DNA of 64,000 nt from Symbiodinium natans (taxonomy: Eukaryota; Sar; Dinophyceae; Suessiales; Symbiodiniaceae): positions 598,886 to 662,885 of the forward strand of contig CAJNDS010002412.1 of assembly GCA_905221605.1 (NCBI GenBank), written 5' to 3'. The position numbers and the translations under genes are program-made. The notes beneath the pieces are model-generated. The model searched no databases. It had not been told where the DNA came from and was given only the letters and a program-made list of their open reading frames with translations. Shown piece after piece: positions 59,519 through 64,000 of this stretch (its first letter is position 1; each line of letters starts with the position of its first letter).

Positions 59519-60244
59519 TTATCGTTCTTCGGGCAGAGACTTCTCAGCTTCGGGGAAGAGAAACCAAGCAGCAGCAGCCACCATGAGGGCAACGGCTACG
59601 GGCCCACCAATGGGCACCACGGTCCTGGTCGCAAGGTGTATCATGTTGAAGGCCAAGAGCCGGCTGGTGATTTCTAACACTCGGGCAAACAAGGCCGCAA
59701 AAGTTGGGCTCCAGTCCAACTTTCCAGGCACGTTCAGCACTCTTGAGTCGGTCTTATCTCTGGTTGCGAACCCAAATGCCAAGCTCGTACAGGAAACGAT
59801 CAGTGAAAAGGTCAGACTTTGAAATGCATCTCCTGAAACCGACTGGATGCCCACGAGCACTGCAGTTGCTCTGCAACCTGCCGACACAACAGCTTCAGCC
59901 ACCTCGGCATGCTTCGCACCCAACAGCAAGTCATGCTTGATCCGCATCGATGCTGATGCAGCAACCAAGAGCAGCATATGGCACTGCGTCAGCACCAAGA
60001 CTACAATCAGCAAAACCCGAAGGGCACTGAAAGGGATGATTCGCTTGACCCAATCAGCTTGGGGTCGGGCAACTGCTCCTTCACTCCACTTGAGTGCATC
60101 CATTGCTGTAGTGACCATAGGAATTGCAATACCAAAAATATTCAAGGCAAAGTACTCGTAGTTTCCTTCGGAAAAGAACAAGAATAGCTGTTGCACATCC
60201 GTGCCCACTCGAGATAGTACAGCCCACCAGTGAGAATCAAAGGT
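59519..60244 (-). CDS. XK-like multi-pass membrane protein, 3' exon
   Basis: After an acceptor-like GGTAG (60245-60249) the minus strand reads TFDSHWWAVLSRVGTDVQQL and continues FLFFSEGNYEYFALNIFGIA, stopping at 59519. About five hydrophobic helices follow, including RVLLIVVLVLTQCHMLLLVA, LTFSLIVSCTSLAFGFATRD and PIGGPVAVALMVAAAAWFLF. The rhythm D...YF..G....F.L, a helix with Gln/Ser, then SLxxSxxSLAFGxxxRDK, resembles XK-related proteins (phospholipid scramblases). The N-terminal part is not seen and would lie in further exons above 60250, where the opposite strand carries another gene. The family call is tentative. Confidence 0.5.
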   Translation of the reverse strand, partial: TFDSHWWAVLSRVGTDVQQLFLFFSEGNYEYFALNIFGIAIPMVTTAMDALKWSEGAVARPQADWVKRIIPFSALRVLLIVVLVLTQCHMLLLVAASASMRIKHDLLLGAKHAEVAEAVVSAGCRATAVLVGIQSVSGDAFQSLTFSLIVSCTSLAFGFATRDKTDSRVLNVPGKLDWSPTFAALFARVLEITSRLLAFNMIHLATRTVVPIGGPVAVALMVAAAAWFLFPEAEKSLPEER

Positions 60245-60595
60245 CTACCCAGAACATCAGATCTCGTCCTGTGGCGCATTCAACGCTGCTTGGCGCTGTC
60301 GGCCGCTGAAGACATTGAATGCCCTGACCTCTGCTGCAAATGTTCTGCATTGCATGGTAACCTCGTGGCCAGGGAAATCGCATTCCCTTGGAAACAATTC
60401 CCGTGGCAATCGTCTCCCTCCTTCTTCAACAGCACTTGCAATTGAAGTACACCGTGCTTCCTGTTGCCCGACACTGCACCTCGTTCCATTTGAAGCCGAC
60501 AACCCTTTCTTTGTCTTCGAGTTTCAGTGCAGGCTGGAGTCCTTGCAGCATTAAAGTGCTCCTGTGCTGGCAGCTGTGAAGGCCACCCGGGCCAG

Positions 60596-63154
60596 ATGAT
60601 GCTGGGGAGGCGCTCTTGCATCCCCTTGAGGTTCTCCCTTATGATGCACGCGTTGCTGCAGCTGATAGCTGTGATCCTTCAAGGTCTGGTTCGCATAAAT
60701 GAAAGCTTGCTGCCAGAGGCCAGGGCAGTGCCATGGGCCATCATAGTGATATCTCTAGCCACCAGCGTCGGGAGCAGCTTGGGGCTGTGTTGGCTTTCGC
60801 ATATTGGTGACAGCATCAAGCACCCCGTCTTGGAAGAGGCAGGAAAGGGTGAAACCCTGACGTGCACAAAGCTGGCGGCTGCTCTCGACCTTTCCCAGCT
60901 CCCGCTTCCGGTGCTTGCCGCGGCGGACGAGCTAGCGCTGGATCTTGAGGCCCTCGAAGACGACCGGATTCTCTTAAGGTTGGCGACAGCAAAGACTCCG
61001 GTCGTTGTGCCTTCTTTTTGCATGAAGAAGGTCGTTTCGAAGTGCGATCAGCCTTTTGAGCAGCTGCAGCACATCAATGTGATTCATGCCGATTTTGTCG
61101 AATGCAATGAAGCTTTGAGGTCATTACAACACCCTTGGGATCGCTTAGCGTGGATGAACCTCAAAGTGATTCGCTTGAAAGAGCGGGAAGTCCCCGCCGC
61201 ATTGATGGCCATGTTGGCTCGTTGCACGCCATCTTCGCAGAATGCCAGGAGACTGATGATGCTGCTTGGGAGCATCTCAAGGATTCCCAGTGGCTCAAGC
61301 TGAGAATCGCTGATTTTGCGGAGTGTTTCACGAATAACCGCAGCAAAGGAGCACTTGTACTTCAGACCTTGTGGAAATCCGCCAAGCTCGAAGTGTTGGA
61401 CTGGAGCAGAAACGGGTTCCGGTTGCCTAGGCACAGGCGGACTTGTTGGCTTCGAATGGTGAGTGCGACAAGCCGGCGTCATCGCCTTGGAATTGGTGCA
61501 ACCTCAAAATCTTCCGCTTCTGTAGCCATTCTTTCGAAGACGAGAAAATTCCAGCTGCAGTGCTGAGCATGTTAGCTCGTTGCAAGCAGCTGGAAGAGAT
61601 CAACATCTATTGTTGTGACAGGACTGATTGGGAATACCTTAGGGACGCGCAGTGGCCGAAGCTAAAAGTGGCCAAGTTTATTAGGTGCTTCGTTGAGGAC
61701 CCGAAAGCCAGCGCCATGGTTCGAAATCTTGGCCAAGAGTGCTGAATTCCACGACGGAGGATTGGGATGAGCTGTTTGCCCAGGGCTGCTGGCCGAAGCT
61801 GCAGTGGGAGAAGTGTGATTTTGGCGCACAGCGCCCGAGCAACGGATTTCGACCGCGGGCAGCGGAGTCGGCGGAGATTTTGCCCAGACATCTTACTCAC
61901 GTCGATATGTGGAATGAGGCGGGTCAACTCGATGCTTCTCTGCTGCCATGGCTGGCCAAGTGCCGAGATGTCGAATTCTTCAATGCGAGTGATGGCAGGA
62001 ACAAGCTGCCAGCTTGGGCCTGGCATTCTTTGGAAAGGGCCACTTGGCCGAACCTGAGGGTGGCGAAGTTCCGGGAATGCTTCGATAAGTACAGCAAGGA
62101 AGTGGACGGAGCCCCTGCCGTGCTGCAGCTGCTGGCACGCAGCCGGCACCTGGAAGTCATCGATCTCGAGGAGTGTGGCCACATCGCAGCGGAGGCTTGG
62201 GAGGTGCTGCGGGAGGCACAGTGGATGGAGCTGAAGGAAGCTGATTGGTGGGACTGCTTCAGCACAGGTAAACCAGCATGCGAGAAGGCTGGTGTGGTAA
62301 TGCAACTCATGTCACGCTGCGAGAGCTTGGAGAAGATTAGTTTGAGGTCGTGCAATGGCATATCAGATGAGGATTTCAAGTTGCTGGGCGCAGCCTCATG
62401 GCCCGAGTTGAGGGAGGCCAATTTTGATGACTGTTTCGAAGCTTTGACTCGGCAGACGGTGCTGCAAGCGCTGAGCCGCTGCCGAAAGCTGGAGAGCTTG
62501 GACTTCACATGCAGACCCACTGCGGAAGATCTGCTGGAGCTGCCCAGCGGCTGTTGGCCCAATCTGAAACTTGAAAAGTGCAGGGGCTTCCAGTGCGAAA
62601 CATGGGATGAAGATGGTCTTGTGACAGTGAATGAAGAGGAAACGCTTGCCCTACGCAGGCAGCTGCAGCGCCTCCGAGAAGCAGATCTGAAGGAAGCGGC
62701 CGACAGCAGTGGGTTGTCCATCCACATCGAAGAGCCCACAGCGGACGTGCCTGATGTTGCAGCACCAGGCACAGATGAAGAATCGCCGCAAGTGCCCGGT
62801 GGTGCTTTGCCCGATCTCAACTCTGACGATTTCGATGGTTCCGAGGAGCAGTTGGATCTCACCTTGCAGGAGTCAGAGCAGAACCAGGCCAACAGGTTGT
62901 CCATCCAACCTGAAGAACCCTTTGGGCAGGTGGAGAATGCAAGGGCCAAGAAGGCCAAAGCCAGCAAATTTCGTGGAAAGGCGAAGAGAGCTAACATTAA
63001 AGTCAAAGCTAAGACGAAGGCCAGAAAGGCGGCAGTAGATGAGATGAGTGCCAGAGAAAGCATTTCCACTGAAGTTGTTGAAGCAGCACACGCCACGGAG
63101 GATGAGGAGGAGCCGCTTGCGCAAGATGCAACGCCAAAGCTTGGCAAAACGTGA
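60596..63154 (+). pseudogene. Leucine-rich-repeat protein gene with three frame changes
   Basis: Starts near ATG 60596 with a hydrophobic N-terminal region (HALLQLIAVILQGLVRINES, AIIVISLATSVGSSLGLCWL) that faintly recalls the XK-like protein next door. LRR-like units of about 50-55 residues follow with the pattern LARCxxLExIDxxxC...AWExLxxAQWPxLKxAxFxxCF. Coding sense passes through frames at about 61230 (DDAAWEHLKDSQWLKLRIAD), 61440 (MLARCKQLEEINIYCCDRTD) and 61740 (the final 471-codon frame, 61739-63154). The last frame has three clear repeats, then a Glu/Asp-rich and Lys/Ala-rich tail (KAKASKFRGKAKRANIKVKA) ending at 63154. Frame changes may be mutations, sequence errors or small unrecognised introns; only the last frame is secure. 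Confidence 0.6.
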
Positions 63155-63224
63155 CGCCGGCGGCCTCCCTGTGCCGTTGTCGAGCTTCAGACTTCAGGCC
63201 AAGAGACCCGAAGCTGAAACCGTC

Positions 63225-63325
63225 CGCTAAACCCTACACCCTAAACTCTAAACCCTAAACCCTCTAAATACTAAACCCTAAAGCCTGAACCTATACCCTA
63301 AACCCGAAGCCCTAAACTCTGGCGA
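63225..63325. repeat. Diverged CCCTAAA tract
   Basis: About 12 units with variants (ACCCTACA, ACTCTAA, CCTATA), after a long interval without such repeats. Confidence 0.88.
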
Positions 63326-63329
63326 ATCC

Positions 63330-64000
63330 AGCACAATAATATGAAGTACTTTTTAATCCCCGCACTGTGCTTCAGTGCATCGTCTCTCTACATCGCATGC
63401 CAATGAGCCTTGTCAGGTCCTTCGTCGCGGTGGTGGTGGGTGGCCTGAGCGCATGGGCTTTGTGCCAATGCTTTGTGAACTCACCCGCCGCAAAGCGAAT
63501 CCAGAGTATCTGCAAAGAGTCTCAGAGGATCCCCAGGCCCAATTCCGGAATAAGTCATGTATCCAATGTCGTGGCGTGCCCGGCACTACAGTATCCTCGA
63601 TGCCACTGGAGTGCCCAACCCCTGCGCAATTCCAGAGTACCCCCACAGAGTCCCAGATTACTCCCAGAGAATTGCCAGAGTGTCCCTGGAGCGCCCAACC
63701 CCAAATTCCTTGTCTGCAGGGTGGGGATGTTGGGGACAGAAACCACCATCGGTTGCAATTTCAACTTTAAAGTTTAGCCCATCGGCGATTTTAGTTCCAC
63801 GCTTCGTGTTGTGATGAGCACCTTTCACTCTACTTACAATATTAGCAAAACGTCTTTTGTTTCCTAAGTAAAACCTGGAACCTCCACCAAAAGCCACACC
63901 AACCTCTGTTGTTTCCAAATTGCAGGCACAGACGCTTCTGAAAAAAACATTTTGGTTCCTTCTGGGCATTCCATACTTTCTGACAGTTCAACAAGAAAAT
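63330..64000. other. Unique sequence at window end, no supported gene
   Basis: Contains spaced repeats of AGAGTNNCCAGA-like sequence (63500-63700), which give Ser/Pro-rich frames. A 136-codon plus frame begins with a hydrophobic segment (VRSFVAVVVGGLSAWALCQC), but the rest is low complexity. It could be a partial gene running out of the window. Confidence 0.4.

Overview
The window looks like nuclear DNA of a dinoflagellate, of the Symbiodiniaceae/Suessiales or Prorocentrum type; the species cannot be fixed. Three things support this. There are many interstitial blocks of the seven-base telomere-type repeat CCCTAAA/TTTAGGG. The LTR retrotransposons have dinoflagellate-style polyproteins, and both carry the 3' end of the dinoflagellate spliced leader (TTGGCTCAAG) in sense orientation in their LTRs. 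The host genes are large, GC-rich at third codon positions, and belong to families expanded in dinoflagellates (periplasmic-binding/GCC2-GCC3 receptors, TIR, ADP-ribosyltransferase, XK-like, LRR).

Layout. 1-11168: dense telomere-like repeats that switch orientation many times, with simple repeats and small inverted-repeat elements. Between them lie short unique GC-rich islands that read like exons, mostly on the minus strand and ending in a possible last exon with a stop at 1176. 11169-20657: a complete-length Ty1/copia-type LTR retrotransposon on the plus strand, inserted in a CCCTAAA tract, with identical 212-bp LTRs and a CCCTA target duplication. It carries gag, two tandem protease-like domains, a cytosine-methyltransferase-like domain, integrase, a 2-oxoglutarate/Fe(II) dioxygenase domain with a TET/JBP-like HRDxHN motif, and a damaged RT/RNase H. 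20658-28867: more repeats and exon-like islands, plus a minus-strand gene for a secreted ADP-ribosyltransferase (22702-23826). 28868-33881: a minus-strand gene in two blocks for a receptor-like protein (signal peptide, substrate-binding domain, Cys-rich GCC2/GCC3-like region, multiple membrane helices, cytoplasmic TIR domain). Its likely intron holds a poly-G run and a TA array.

33900-49330 is gene-poor and repeat-rich. It holds a perfect 222-bp inverted repeat, a 78-bp tandem array, GC-rich minisatellites, AT-rich repeats, a 21-bp palindromic array, 10- and 11-bp arrays, eight copies of a roughly 42-bp palindromic dispersed element, and fragments of two lineage-type genes. 49331-59189 is a second copia-type element on the minus strand, with an intact 2801-codon gag-pol frame, LTRs near 98% identical, a GTTGG target duplication and a 566-codon ORF nested in another frame. 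59519-63154 holds an XK-like membrane-protein exon (minus) and a frameshifted LRR gene (plus).

The two retroelements appear to use the same initiator tRNA-Met in two ways: element 1 matches its anticodon arm (copia-style half-tRNA priming) and element 2 its 3' end. Both carry methyltransferase-like domains at different places. The most unusual system is element 1, whose single polyprotein combines candidate DNA-base writer and oxidiser domains. All calls rest on reading the sequence; no database search or computation was done.
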